DNA of 64,000 nucleotides, from the NCBI GenBank assembly GCA_963798275.1, contig CAWCTB010000030.1:124001-188000 (forward strand). The letters are read 5' to 3'. Origin of the DNA: CAWCTB01 sp963798275 (GTDB lineage Bacteria > Acidobacteriota > Terriglobia > Terriglobales > Acidobacteriaceae). A model generated the notes under the pieces. It saw only the letters and a program-made list of their open reading frames with translations, did not search any database and was not told where the DNA came from. Numbering within the stretch: the first letter of the stretch is position 1; each line of letters starts with the position of its first letter. The position numbers were made by a program, and so were the translations under genes. Positions 50,989 through 60,114 of the stretch are shown piece after piece.

Positions 50989-51388
50989 TTAGAACCGGTA
51001 GAAAGATACGTCTTCAACGCACCCGCAGTTGTGGAAATCGTCGTTTTCCGCGCGCTCCCTCGCCATCATCAGCTCGAACCGCTGCTTGCTCTGGTCCGTC
51101 GAGTTCTCGTAGATCCTGCCAATGAAAAATGAAAAATGATGCACCCGTGGCAATCATGGTTAACACGGCTGCCATTACACGGAAGTACCAGTCCTTGACA
51201 TCCGATTTGAGCTTCTCGTCCTCCAGCCTTAGTCGCTGCTCGTAATTCTGCGACTCGAGCCTCAGCTTGTACGCCTCAAGCCTCGCTTTCTCTTTCTCCC
51301 AATAACTCGAATCGTGCGCCGTTTCGTCCCGTGCTGAGTCGTCCTGACGCTCCCCTTCCCCTGTGCTCTCGATGTTCTCGTCTCCCAC
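50989..51388 (-). CDS. Small membrane protein with coiled coil (frameshift)
   Basis: About 132 residues. A GTG at 51388 with GAGGGG upstream starts an acidic N-terminus, followed by a charged helix (YWEKEKARLEAYKLRLESQNYEQRLRLEDEKLK) and one membrane segment (FRVMAAVLTMIATGASFFI). The frame changes within the T-rich stretch at about 51121-51140. The other frame continues IGRIYENSTDQSKQRFELMMARERAEND and DFHNCGCVEDVSFYRF to a stop at 50989. Both halves look protein-like. The family is unknown and the topology is a single-pass anchor with a cytoplasmic coiled coil. Confidence 0.55.
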
Positions 51389-51438
51389 GCGCTGCACCCC
51401 TCGTGACCAACTTGAAACTCGAAACTTGAAACCGGAAA

Positions 51439-52092
51439 CTAAACTCGCCTCGCCACCGTCACCCCATCCCGCAGTGGAATGATCGTCGTGCACCAATCGC
51501 GCGAGTCGTACAGGAGTTGGTTGAATTCCACGATAGCCTTCGTCTGGGCATCCGGCTCCGAGCTCTTTTCCAGGTCGGGATTACCCGCAGCATAGCTCAC
51601 CAGACCCTTCCAAAGAGTGTTGTCTGCCACGAACAAGCCTCCTCGACGCACTCGCGCCGGCGCCGCCCTCGCCGCCCGCGGATAATCTTGCTTGTCGATA
51701 TCGCAGAAAAGGATGTCGAAATGGCTTTTCTGCTCCGACAGCACTTCCAGCGCATCGCCGACATGCACCTCGATGATGTCGGCAACTCCAGCCTGCTGGA
51801 AATAGCGCCGCGCCTCGTCGGCGTTCTTCTGACTGCCGTCTGTGTAATGCACCTTCCCCGCGTCGCCCACGGCCATGGCCCACCAGATCGTCGAGTAACC
51901 GATCGCCGAACCCATTTCGAAGACCGTTCTCGCATTGATCAGCTTGGCATATTGGTACAACAGCCGGCCTACTGCCGGACCAACGATGGGAATGTCACGC
52001 TCCTTCGCCTGGCGCTCCATCTCCTGCAGCGTGGGATGGCGTTCGGGAAGCATGCCATACAGGTAGTTCTCAACCAGAGGGTCGGTGATCAT
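51439..52092 (-). CDS. O-methyltransferase, class I SAM-dependent (family 3 type)
   Basis: A 217-residue protein of the caffeoyl-CoA O-methyltransferase-like family: FEMGSAIGYSTIWWAMA for SAM binding, VHYTDGSQKNADEARRYF, then HFDILFCDIDKQDYP with the metal-binding aspartates, and GGLFVADNTLWKG. Bacterial members methylate catechols or antibiotics; the substrate here is unknown. A short gap separates it from the coiled-coil membrane gene on the same strand. It diverges from the UDP-sugar gene at 52197. Confidence 0.85.
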   Translation of the reverse strand: MITDPLVENYLYGMLPERHPTLQEMERQAKERDIPIVGPAVGRLLYQYAKLINARTVFEMGSAIGYSTIWWAMAVGDAGKVHYTDGSQKNADEARRYFQQAGVADIIEVHVGDALEVLSEQKSHFDILFCDIDKQDYPRAARAAPARVRRGGLFVADNTLWKGLVSYAAGNPDLEKSSEPDAQTKAIVEFNQLLYDSRDWCTTIIPLRDGVTVARRV

Positions 52093-52196
52093 ACTTAATC
52101 GTCCTCGGACAAAACAACCCCGCCATTCTCAAACGGAAGAGACCAACAAGGCAAGTCCTCGACAGCATTGCAAAATTGTGGCCAACTACATTAAGG

Positions 52197-53168
52197 ATGA
52201 CTGCTACATCGAACCAGCCTATGCGTGCCGTGGTAACCGGGGGAGCGGGCTTCATCGGCTCGCATCTTTGCGATGCCTTGCTGGAGCAAGGCCATCACGT
52301 GGTTTGCATCGACAACTTCCTCACCGGAAGCCGCGACAATCTCGCCCATCTCAGGCACGAGCCTCGCTTTGAGTTTATCGAGCAGGACATCTGCCAGGCC
52401 TTCGATCCCGGGCAGTTCCACTATCTGTTCAATCTTGCTTCTCCGGCCAGTCCGCTGGATTACCTGAAGTATGGCATCGAGACTCTTCGGGTGGGGTCCG
52501 TCGGAACCATAAACTGTCTCGAACTTGCCCGCAAGTACCGCGCCCGCTTTCTGCAGGCGTCGACCTCCGAGTGTTACGGCGATCCCCTCGAGCATCCGCA
52601 GAAGGAAACCTACTGGGGCCACGTGAATCCCATCGGTCCGCGCTCCGTCTATGACGAGGCCAAGCGTTTTGCCGAAGCATTGACTATGGCTTATCACCGT
52701 TATCACGGACTGGACACGCACATTGCTCGCATCTTCAACACCTACGGACCTCGACTGCAGATTAACGACGGCCGCGTCATCTCCAACTTCATGGCACAGG
52801 CACTGCGCGAAGAAGACCTGACCGTCTACGGCGATGGTCTGCAGACTCGAAGCTTCTGTTACGTAAGCGATGAAGTGGCGGGCATTCTCGCCTTGTCCCG
52901 GTCGGAGGAGCACGACCCGGTGAACCTCGGCAATCCCCACGAATTCACCATGATCGAATGTGCCAATGTCGTGCTGGAAGTTACCGGTTCGCCGAGCAAG
53001 ATTCGTTTCGAGCCATTGCCGCAGGATGATCCCAGGCAGCGCCAGCCCGATATCGCGAAAGCGAAAACCTTGCTGGGATGGGAGCCGCGCATCGACTTGC
53101 GCTCCGGCCTGCAGATGTCGCTTGCGTACTTCCGCAAGGCGGTCGCAATCGCCCAAACCACTTCTTGA
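52197..53168 (+). CDS. NAD-dependent UDP-glucuronate decarboxylase/epimerase family
   Basis: About 323 residues, extended short-chain dehydrogenase. The NAD motif is VVTGGAGFIGSHLCDALL; NLASPASPLDYLKYGIETL is characteristic of UDP-xylose synthases. ASTSECYGDPLEHPQKETYWGHVNPIGPRSVYDEAKR contains the catalytic YxxxK, and ARIFNTYGPRLQINDGRVISNF follows. UDP-glucuronate decarboxylase (UXS) is the best call; it would supply UDP-xylose for surface glycans. The start is uncertain between ATG at 52197 and at 52221. Confidence 0.85.
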   Translation: MTATSNQPMRAVVTGGAGFIGSHLCDALLEQGHHVVCIDNFLTGSRDNLAHLRHEPRFEFIEQDICQAFDPGQFHYLFNLASPASPLDYLKYGIETLRVGSVGTINCLELARKYRARFLQASTSECYGDPLEHPQKETYWGHVNPIGPRSVYDEAKRFAEALTMAYHRYHGLDTHIARIFNTYGPRLQINDGRVISNFMAQALREEDLTVYGDGLQTRSFCYVSDEVAGILALSRSEEHDPVNLGNPHEFTMIECANVVLEVTGSPSKIRFEPLPQDDPRQRQPDIAKAKTLLGWEPRIDLRSGLQMSLAYFRKAVAIAQTTS

Positions 53169-53232
53169 GGCACGCGCCTCACCGGGGCATTCCATGCCGT
53201 AAAATGGCTTCGCTCCGCAGATTCGTCACCGC

Positions 53233-54042
53233 ATGAGCACTGAATCGGATTTCGCCGAGTTGCAGCAGGAGACCGCTTCCTGGTGGTACACGGCCCGCGG
53301 CAAGTTGCTGCGTGATGCGATCGCGCGTCACCTGCACGGCAGGACCGAGGCCCGTGTGCTCGACTTGGGCTGCGCCTCCAATGTCGCTACCGATGCCCCT
53401 GCCCTCACGCGGGTGATTAATGTTCATGCCTCTCTGCGACGGCTGGCGTTTCTGCAAATGCAAGGTACCCATAACCTGGTATGCTCCGCCCTCGAGGAAC
53501 TGGCCTTCACGTCCAACCAGTTCGACGTCGTGGTTGCCGGCGACGTGCTGCAATCGGCTCACGACGATTTGCTCGCCTTGCGCGGCATCCGCCGCGTCCT
53601 GAAGGATGGCGGGCTGCTCTGCCTCACCGTCCCGGCATATTCGTTCTTCTGGGGCGAAGACGACGAGCGGCTCGGACACCAGCGGCGCTACAGCGCCAGC
53701 CAATTGCGCCGCAAATTGAATACCTGCGGCTTCGAGATCCAGCGGGTGTCGTATTTCGTGGCCAGCGCGTTCATCCCGCTCGCCATCGGACGCACCGCCA
53801 AAAACATCTTTCACACCTCCATCATCCGCGACCGCCACTACTCGCAGCGAAGCCGCTGGGGCAATGCCGCGATGGTGTCGTTGCTCGACGTAGAACGCAT
53901 GCTGATGGAAGTCATCAATCTGCCCTTTGGCACCCGGTTGGTGTGCTGGGCACGCAAACCCGCCATGGTCGTCGAACGCGTGGCCGTCCCGGCATGGGAG
54001 CGTCAATGGGCCTCCCGCCCGCTGCCCCAGGGAAGCGGTTGA
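53233..54042 (+). CDS. Class I SAM-dependent methyltransferase
   Basis: A 269-residue methyltransferase with LDLGCAS as motif I, NQFDVVVAGDVLQSAHDD, and LKDGGLLCLTVPAYSFFWGEDDERLGHQRRYS. The last segment is common in methyltransferases found beside glycosyltransferases. The C-terminal half has a hydrophobic stretch (YFVASAFIPLAIG) that may associate with the membrane. It lies 64 bp after the UDP-sugar decarboxylase gene on the same strand. No substrate can be named. Confidence 0.75.
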   Translation: MSTESDFAELQQETASWWYTARGKLLRDAIARHLHGRTEARVLDLGCASNVATDAPALTRVINVHASLRRLAFLQMQGTHNLVCSALEELAFTSNQFDVVVAGDVLQSAHDDLLALRGIRRVLKDGGLLCLTVPAYSFFWGEDDERLGHQRRYSASQLRRKLNTCGFEIQRVSYFVASAFIPLAIGRTAKNIFHTSIIRDRHYSQRSRWGNAAMVSLLDVERMLMEVINLPFGTRLVCWARKPAMVVERVAVPAWERQWASRPLPQGSG

Positions 54043-54106
54043 TCCCGAGTTAAAAGCCCACTGGCCGCGTTGGCTCGAACAGCACAACAAACGATAGAAT
54101 CGAGCC

Positions 54107-54970
54107 GTGGCACTTCTCGGCAACATCAAAACCACCCTGGAAATGATCAAGTGGGAGCACTCGTTCCTGACCCTCCCCTTCGGCCTCACTGGCGCCGTCC
54201 TGGCGGCCCGTGGTATTCCCAACTCACGCACGCTGCTCTGGATCTGCGTCGCCCTGGTTGGCGCACGCTCGGCGGCCATGGCCTTCAACCGCCTGGTCGA
54301 CGCCGCCCTCGATGCCGCCAATCCCCGCACCAGGATTCGCGCCATTCCCGCCGGCCACCTCTCGAAGCGCTTCGTCTGGGGCTTCGTGGTGGTGACATCG
54401 GCGATCTTGATTTTCGCCGCGTGGCAACTCAACCCGCTGGCGTTCTACCTGTCGCCACTTGCGCTGGCCATCATCTTTTTCTACTCGTACACCAAGCGTT
54501 TCACCCGCTGGGCGCACCTCGCGCTTGGCATTGCGATGGGCATCGCTCCTGCGGCAGCATGGATCGCGGTGCGTGGCTCGCTCGATCCCCGCATTCTGCT
54601 GCTGACCGCCGCCGTCGTCTTCTGGGGAGCCGGATTCGACATCCTCTACAGTTGCCAGGATTACGATTTCGACTGCTCGAGCGACGTTTATTCCGTTCCC
54701 AAGGCGTTCGGAATTCGCCGTGCCCTGCTCATCGCGCGCCTGTCTCACGCTTCCACTTTCTTTTTTCTGTTGTGGATGGTCGCCGCGTTCGCCTTGGGCA
54801 GGATTGCCCTGGCTGGCGTTCTGTTGGTCGGACTGCTGCTGATCTACGAGCACTCGCTGGTGAAGCACGACGACCTCAGCCGCTTGAATGCGGCCTTCTT
54901 CACCATGAACGGCTTCATCTCCATGGGATTCCTCTTCTTCATCGCCGCCGACTTCCTGCTGGGGCGGTAG
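54107..54970 (+). CDS. mqnP: Menaquinone biosynthesis prenyltransferase MqnP (UbiA family)
   Basis: A 287-residue UbiA-type prenyltransferase with about eight membrane segments. The first Asp-rich motif is NRLVDAALDAANPRTR, with YSYTKRFTRWAH and the second motif DILYSCQDYDFD. The N-terminus IKWEHSFLTLPF matches MqnP, which prenylates the naphthoate intermediate of the futalosine pathway. A gene for another enzyme of that pathway, mqnE, lies 1.2 kb downstream on the same strand, which supports the name over UbiA. The start is GTG at 54107. Confidence 0.85.
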   Translation: MALLGNIKTTLEMIKWEHSFLTLPFGLTGAVLAARGIPNSRTLLWICVALVGARSAAMAFNRLVDAALDAANPRTRIRAIPAGHLSKRFVWGFVVVTSAILIFAAWQLNPLAFYLSPLALAIIFFYSYTKRFTRWAHLALGIAMGIAPAAAWIAVRGSLDPRILLLTAAVVFWGAGFDILYSCQDYDFDCSSDVYSVPKAFGIRRALLIARLSHASTFFFLLWMVAAFALGRIALAGVLLVGLLLIYEHSLVKHDDLSRLNAAFFTMNGFISMGFLFFIAADFLLGR

Positions 54971-55049
54971 ACTCTGCCACTGTGGTGCAAAACAAAACTC
55001 GCCGTCACTAGGCACGGCGAGTCGGCAAGATCCAACTGTTGTTTGCTAG

Positions 55050-55814
55050 CTACTTGCCTGGCAGGTAACTCAACTCCGGGCGAAACTGAATGATCTCGCT
55101 GGTTTCGCTCTGCACCGACGAGTCGATCCTGTTCACAACGGAATCCGCTTCCGCCTGCCCAAAGGCATCCTTCAGCATGTCGCGAAAAGGCTTTACGTCT
55201 GGCTTATCTTCAAAATCTGCCCAGTTGTCGTGAGGCAGTACCAGCACAAACGTTCCAGTCGAACCCCCGTTGGCGAGTTCGTACCACTCATATTTGACCG
55301 GCCATTTTGTCTTCTGCGACGCATCGTAGACCCTGCTGATGGCACTCTGAAAGTCCGCCCCCTTTCCGTAGCGCACGTGAAAGGTAATGATCTCGGAGTA
55401 TTTCGAAGGCATATTGGTGCCCGTGGGATTACTGATTTTCGGCATGTACGCGTAGTAGCGGCTGGTAAGCGACTCAACGTAGGCGCCGATGGCCTTGGTG
55501 TATTCGTCCAGATCAGCCTCCTCGGGTACAGAGGGCTTGTCGAAGTCGGCCCAGTGCTGCCCAAGACGCCCCACAATGTAGGTTCCGGTATTGTCGCCGC
55601 TTAAGGTCTCCCACACCATCAGAGGCTGAGAGTCGTTCTGTTGTTTGTGCCAGGCGGCCTTTTGCTTGCGGCCATCCTCGTACTGTTTCACCATGTTGCT
55701 CTTGGGTTTCTGGAACTCCAGCGCAGCAATTGTGCCCGGATTCTGTTGCGCGATGACGGAAGCTACGGCGAACAACATGACCACAAAAACTGACCACACG
55801 CTTTTCATTCTCAT
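55050..55814 (-). CDS. Secreted protein of unknown function with two similar halves
   Basis: A 254-residue exported protein with signal peptide SVWSVFVVMLFAVASVIAQQ. Two stretches resemble each other: WETLSGDNTGTYIVGRLGQHWADFDKPS and WYELANGGSTGTFVLVLPHDNWADFEDKP, about 110 residues apart. This suggests an internal duplication, perhaps a dimeric alpha/beta barrel (NIPSNAP-like) fold. No catalytic motif is recognised. It lies between the convergent mqnP and the divergent mqnE genes but shows no sign of belonging to that pathway. Confidence 0.65.
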   Translation of the reverse strand: MRMKSVWSVFVVMLFAVASVIAQQNPGTIAALEFQKPKSNMVKQYEDGRKQKAAWHKQQNDSQPLMVWETLSGDNTGTYIVGRLGQHWADFDKPSVPEEADLDEYTKAIGAYVESLTSRYYAYMPKISNPTGTNMPSKYSEIITFHVRYGKGADFQSAISRVYDASQKTKWPVKYEWYELANGGSTGTFVLVLPHDNWADFEDKPDVKPFRDMLKDAFGQAEADSVVNRIDSSVQSETSEIIQFRPELSYLPGK

Positions 55815-56124
55815 CCATTCTCCTTATCGGTAGAGGCTTTTGGAACAAGTTCACTCGAAGGACTCGGCCCGCATTCCTGGCCCGCGAACGTGACCGGACT
55901 AGCCAGTCGCGAGAGAAACTGCTAGCCCACCTAGTCTTGTAGAGGGAGTCGAGGGCGAATCATATACGGTTTTTCATCGCAGTCAATGGAATTCTCGTTG
56001 CCCATTCGCCGCCTGGGGTCACGGCGTGCGGTTACCACGCTTCCCTCCGGGCACTCTTGCGGCAACGATATCAAGTCACACGGCCCTGTGATGCCGCTTC
56101 ACGGTTGGGTTATCATGAAGGGTG
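55815..56124. other. Intergenic region upstream of mqnE
   Basis: About 310 bp between divergent genes. No gene is seen. It contains one TCAC-N8-GTGA palindrome at 56076-56091, annotated separately, 34 bp before the mqnE start. Confidence 0.5.
56076..56091 (+). promoter_or_regulatory. Palindrome TCAC-ACGGCCCT-GTGA upstream of mqnE
   Basis: A 16-bp palindrome with 5-bp arms (TCACA and TGTGA), 34 bp before the mqnE start. It closely resembles the site at 33440-33455 upstream of the Crp gene (both contain TCACACGGC). There is no complete GTGA-N6-TCAC partner on either side. Confidence 0.45.
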
Positions 56125-57285
56125 ATGGCGACCGCTCCGTATTCGACCGACAACCGGAAGAAGACTCATCCTTTCCAGACCGACGATCCCCGCCTGAACC
56201 CCATTCACGAGAAAGTGATGGCGCTGCAGCGTCTCTCGGAAGATGATGCCCTCTCCCTTTACCGCTCGGGCGATATTCTTGCCGTCGGCTGGCTGGCGAA
56301 TCACGTGCGCGAGCGCATGCATGGCGACACGGCGTACTTCAATGTCAATCGCCACATCAACTACACCAATGTGTGCGTGGCCGCCTGCCGCCTATGTGCC
56401 TTCGGACGCAAAAAAGATGCTCCCGGCGCATACACCATGGCGTTGCAGGAGGTCTGGGACACCGCGGCCACTGGCTACTCCGAAGCCGTCACCGAGTTCC
56501 ACATCGTCGGCGGCCTGCATGCTGACCTGCCGTTCCAGTACTACCTCGACCTCATCTCAGGTTTGAAGGAACGGTTTCCCCAGGTACATCTGAAGGCGTT
56601 CACCATGGTGGAGATCGCATTCTTCGCCCGCATTGGCAAGACTACCCCACGCGACGTACTGCAGAAGCTCAAGGAGGCAGGCCTCGATTCGCTGCCGGGC
56701 GGTGGCGCCGAAATTTTCTCTGACCGCATCCGCCACATCATCTGCGACCACAAGATCGATGGCGGCGACTGGCTGGAGATCGCGCGCACCGCGCACGAGG
56801 TCGGACTGAAGTCTAACGCCACCATGCTCTACGGTCACGTCGAGAATGACGAAGACCGCGTCGACCACCTGCTGAAATTGCGCGCCCTGCAGGACGACAC
56901 CCACGGCTTTCAGACCTTCATCCCGCTCGCATTCCATCCCGAGAACACGCCGCTGCAGCATCTGCCCAAGACCACCGGCATGCTCGACCTGAAGCAGATT
57001 GCCGTCTCGCGTCTGGTGCTCGACAACTTCCCCCACATCAAGTCGTACTGGCAGATGGTGACGCCCAAGATGGCGCAGATCACGCTGCGCTTCGGCGCCG
57101 ACGACATCGACGGAACCGTCATCGAAGAAAAGATCTACCACGACGCTGGCGCGACGACGCCCCAGATGCTACGCCGCCAGGACCTCATCCGCCTCATCAC
57201 CGAGGCCGGACGCGTGCCCTTCGAGCGCGACACCCTCTACCGCCCCGTCGTCCGCACCGAAACCACCGTCACCGTGGCTGTGTAG
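56125..57285 (+). CDS. mqnE: Aminofutalosine synthase MqnE
   Basis: A 386-residue radical SAM enzyme of the futalosine menaquinone pathway; it joins the product of MqnA to adenosine to give aminofutalosine. The cluster motif CVAACRLCAF (CX3CX2C) lies in NRHINYTNVCVAACRLC. Family signatures EFHIVGGLHADLPFQYY, GLDSLPGGGAEIFSDRIR and FIPLAFHPENTPL are all present. The ATG at 56125 follows GAAGGG; a GTG one codon upstream is possible. It lies near mqnP. Confidence 0.92.
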   Translation: MATAPYSTDNRKKTHPFQTDDPRLNPIHEKVMALQRLSEDDALSLYRSGDILAVGWLANHVRERMHGDTAYFNVNRHINYTNVCVAACRLCAFGRKKDAPGAYTMALQEVWDTAATGYSEAVTEFHIVGGLHADLPFQYYLDLISGLKERFPQVHLKAFTMVEIAFFARIGKTTPRDVLQKLKEAGLDSLPGGGAEIFSDRIRHIICDHKIDGGDWLEIARTAHEVGLKSNATMLYGHVENDEDRVDHLLKLRALQDDTHGFQTFIPLAFHPENTPLQHLPKTTGMLDLKQIAVSRLVLDNFPHIKSYWQMVTPKMAQITLRFGADDIDGTVIEEKIYHDAGATTPQMLRRQDLIRLITEAGRVPFERDTLYRPVVRTETTVTVAV

Positions 57286-57300
57286 GGTCGCCTGCCGCCA

Positions 57301-58539
57301 TTACTTCTTCTGCTCCGGCGCCAACCGTCTGCCGCCCGGCATAGGTGGCCAACCCAGCGATGCTCCCTGCATCAGAGCCACCGCATTTTCGTAGCGCTTC
57401 CCCTTCTCGTCGATCACTGCAAACCGTCGCGGATGGTTTGCCGGACCGCTCCACAACGACACGCCCGCATACGCGCCATCGCGCCGCAGAATGTAAAAGC
57501 TCATATCGACATATTGCAGCTTCTTCATGTTGCCGTTGTAGTTGCGGACAATGCGCCTCAGCGCGTCGAGTCCGGCATCTTGGGGAGACATGCCATGGCG
57601 CATGTTCTCCACAATGGTGTGTGCGCCGCATACCTTGATATTCTCCTCGCCATTTCCCGTAGCGCCTGCCGAGCCCACATCCTGGTCGGTGTAGCTTCCC
57701 GCGCCGATAATGGGCGAGTCTCCCGCGCGCCCCGGAATCTTCCACGCCAGGCCGCTGGTGGTGGTGGCGCCCGACATTTCCCCGCTTGTGTTCACCGACG
57801 AGCAATGAATGGTTCCGGTCGGCGGCCTCAGCACGCGCTCAATGGCAGCCATGCGAAACTCCGGCTCGATGCCAATTTTCGCAGCCAGCTTTTCCATCTT
57901 CTCGATGCGCTGCCACTGCAACTCGCTGGTGTCGCCGCCAATGTCGGGAAACTTGAAGTTCGGGCTGGCGAGCCCGGGGCCCCACCAGTCGTCGTTCGAC
58001 ATGGTCTCGCGCCACAGTTGCCAGGTCTTGCGCGAGCGCTCGGTCAGCAGATTTTCCTTGGGATAGCCCATCAGCAACCCGAACTTCGACGCGCCCTCAC
58101 CCACCAGCATCACGTGGCCAGTATGTTCCATCACCGTTTTGGCCAGCAGCGAAACGTTCTTGATATCGTGCACGCCCGCCACCGACCCTGCCATGCGCGT
58201 CGGCCCATGCATGCAGCAGGAGTCCAACTCCACCACACACTCTTCGTTCGGCAAACCTCCCAGCCCAACGCTGTCATCGTTGGGATCATCCTCCGGGCCG
58301 GTAATCACCTGCATTACGGCATCCAGTGTGTCGCCTCCGCTCGTGAGCACCGCATAGCCGCGGTCGAGGTAGTTGTACCCATTCGCGGCGCAGATGATCA
58401 CCGCAGCCTTGGGCTTCGAGGCCGGCGCCCGGTTCTCCCCCTGGTAATCGGGTGCCTTGGACTGTCCTTGCAGATCGAGAGCCAGAGAAGCGGAGCCCAG
58501 AGCAGTGGTGGCAATGAAACCGCGGCGGGTTACCTTCAT
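57301..58539 (-). CDS. N4-(beta-N-acetylglucosaminyl)-L-asparaginase/isoaspartyl peptidase family, Tat-exported
   Basis: A 412-residue Ntn-hydrolase with a twin-arginine signal (TRRGFIATTALGSASLAL). It contains GGDTLDAVMQVI and the autoprocessing region GTIHCSSVNTSGEMSGATTTSG, with a Thr as the likely nucleophile exposed by self-cleavage. KIPGRAGDSPIIGAGSYTD follows, the conserved substrate-pocket motif of glycosylasparaginases. Members hydrolyse N-linked GlcNAc-Asn or beta-aspartyl peptides. Export suggests use of external glycopeptides. It converges with mqnE at a 15-bp gap. No frameshift is seen. Confidence 0.85.
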   Translation of the reverse strand: MKVTRRGFIATTALGSASLALDLQGQSKAPDYQGENRAPASKPKAAVIICAANGYNYLDRGYAVLTSGGDTLDAVMQVITGPEDDPNDDSVGLGGLPNEECVVELDSCCMHGPTRMAGSVAGVHDIKNVSLLAKTVMEHTGHVMLVGEGASKFGLLMGYPKENLLTERSRKTWQLWRETMSNDDWWGPGLASPNFKFPDIGGDTSELQWQRIEKMEKLAAKIGIEPEFRMAAIERVLRPPTGTIHCSSVNTSGEMSGATTTSGLAWKIPGRAGDSPIIGAGSYTDQDVGSAGATGNGEENIKVCGAHTIVENMRHGMSPQDAGLDALRRIVRNYNGNMKKLQYVDMSFYILRRDGAYAGVSLWSGPANHPRRFAVIDEKGKRYENAVALMQGASLGWPPMPGGRRLAPEQKK

Positions 58540-58763
58540 GATTTCTCCTGAGAGGAATGACCAGCGAACGGCTCGCAGGATAGCATGCGTCCTGTTCGGA
58601 AGGCGATGCCGCGGACTGACCTCAGCGTTCCGCCTTCCTCTGCCTGCGAAACCTGCCGCAGACCTTCACGACGTGCTGCACGAAAATTCGCTGAGTACGT
58701 GTCTTGAAATGGTGCCGCAGGGTAACCAGCCCGATGGTACGCGTATTGAATCGCGCCCTCCCC

Positions 58764-59618
58764 TTAGCGTTGTCCCCACTTCAGCTTATTGCGAAGCACC
58801 TCGAAGAACGTTCGGCGTACGCGCAGTAATTTCACGGTGTGGGCGGCGCGATGGCAAAGCACGCGGTCGCTCTGCCGCACCGGCACTCCTACCTGGCCGT
58901 CGATGCTCATGTACGCCTCTTCCGCCCCGGTCTCGACGCGCAACTCGATCTGAGCCGTGTCGGTCACCACCAGGGGACGGTGGGTCAGCGAATGTGGGCA
59001 GACTGGAGTCACCACAAAGGCGTCCACCGACGGCATCAGGATGGGGCCACCGGCGGCTAGCGAGTAAGCCGTCGAACCGGTCGGCGTTGCAATGATCACG
59101 CCATCTGCCTTGTAGTTGAAAACGAAGAAGCCGTCGATCAGCAGATCGAAGTCAACCAGGCGCGAAATGGCACTTTTGTTCACCACCACATCGTTCAGTG
59201 CGAAGTGGTGCGCCAGGCACTGTTCCCCGCGCAGCAGGCGGCAGTCCAGGACCGACCGCTCCTCGACCGGGCATTGACCGGCATCCACCGCTTCCAGGGT
59301 GGCATACATCTCGTTCAGCGGAACCTCGGTGAGGAAGCCAAGGGAACCAAGATTCACCGCCAGGATGGGCACACCTTCGTGCGCCACTGCGCGCGCGGCT
59401 GACAGCAGAGTCCCATCCCCGCCTAGCACCAGCGCGAAGCCGGGATGTTTCTGCCCAATCTGCGTGCGCGGCACCACCGCTTCGCCGTTGGTGTACCCGG
59501 CTGTTTCCTCGTCGAGATATAAGGTGTAGTTTCGCTTGCGGAACCAGTCGAGCAGCTCCGGCAGTAGGCTCGCCAGTTCAGGTTTCGATGGCTTGGAGAT
59601 GATGGCGACTGACTTCAT
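58764..59618 (-). CDS. nadK: NAD kinase
   Basis: About 284 residues. GGDGTLLSAARAVA is the GGDG motif of NAD kinase, with ILAVNLGSLGFLTEVP next to it. NDVVVNKSA and YKADGVIIATPTGSTAYSLAAGGPI form the substrate site. It phosphorylates NAD to NADP using ATP. The ATG at 59618 precedes KSVAIISKPSKPE, the usual N-terminus, so a longer reading from 59657 is not needed. It precedes the repeat-filled gap before tlyA. Confidence 0.93.
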   Translation of the reverse strand: MKSVAIISKPSKPELASLLPELLDWFRKRNYTLYLDEETAGYTNGEAVVPRTQIGQKHPGFALVLGGDGTLLSAARAVAHEGVPILAVNLGSLGFLTEVPLNEMYATLEAVDAGQCPVEERSVLDCRLLRGEQCLAHHFALNDVVVNKSAISRLVDFDLLIDGFFVFNYKADGVIIATPTGSTAYSLAAGGPILMPSVDAFVVTPVCPHSLTHRPLVVTDTAQIELRVETGAEEAYMSIDGQVGVPVRQSDRVLCHRAAHTVKLLRVRRTFFEVLRNKLKWGQR

Positions 59619-59728
59619 GTCCCTGTGTCTTAAGCCATTCAGTGTAGCGCATGGCACGATTTGCAGACCGGGGAGCCACGGTGAGCCCTCGAAACCGGGC
59701 GCTATGAATCGCCGTTGTTTTGAAAGGC

Positions 59729-59985
59729 CACGGCTTCACAGGCTGGGGAAAAAGTCGGATCTTGGCGCGTTTTGAAAGGGCACACCTTCAGGTGTGCCGC
59801 ATACGCTCTTTGTTTTCGCCATCCCGAGCCGACTTCAGTCGGCGAGGGATCTGGCTTTCGGACTTTTCCCGCAGCCTGTTCAGCCGTGTCGCACAGTTGC
59901 ATGGACTAGCACCCCTTCAGCCGCTAAGGTGAAGGCGATCTCGGCAGTACCGTTCTTCGAGCTATGGCACGAAATTGCAGCACAC
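59729..59985. repeat. MITE/REP-like palindromic repeat, copy 2 of the long-arm type
   Basis: It has 28-bp imperfect terminal inverted repeats (left 59729-59756, right 59861-59888, 4 mismatches). Inside lie perfect hairpins GGCACACC-TTCA-GGTGTGCC (59779-59798) and GCCGACTTCAGTCGGC (59828-59843). A tail of about 95 bp to 59985 shares GCACGAAATTGC and flanking words with the copy at 19561-19800. The two copies keep architecture more than stem sequence, so compensatory change is likely. It stands between nadK and the 113-bp repeat. Confidence 0.75.
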
Positions 59986-59998
59986 CTTACCCAGGGAA

Positions 59999-60111
59999 TC
60001 TCTGATTAAGCCCAATCTTTTGAAGGGGACGGCCTTCAGGCCGTCCGTAAAGGCCGCAAAATGAACGCGGCTTTAGCCGCGGAGGGACCGTCCATTGACT
60101 TAATCAGACCT
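59999..60111. repeat. 113-bp MITE/REP-like palindromic repeat, copy B
   Basis: It differs from the copy at 42160-42272 at one position only (T for C near the right end). The same 10-bp inverted ends and two internal hairpins are present. The right end lies 4 bp from the tlyA stop codon (60115-60117), so it could act as the 3' end structure of the tlyA transcript. It is directly preceded by the long-arm repeat. Confidence 0.85.
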
Positions 60112-60114
60112 TAC

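Noticed and set aside
57433..58551. A 372-codon plus-strand frame opposite the asparaginase-family gene
   Set aside because: The minus strand has a Tat signal and the Ntn-hydrolase motifs; the plus frame has none.
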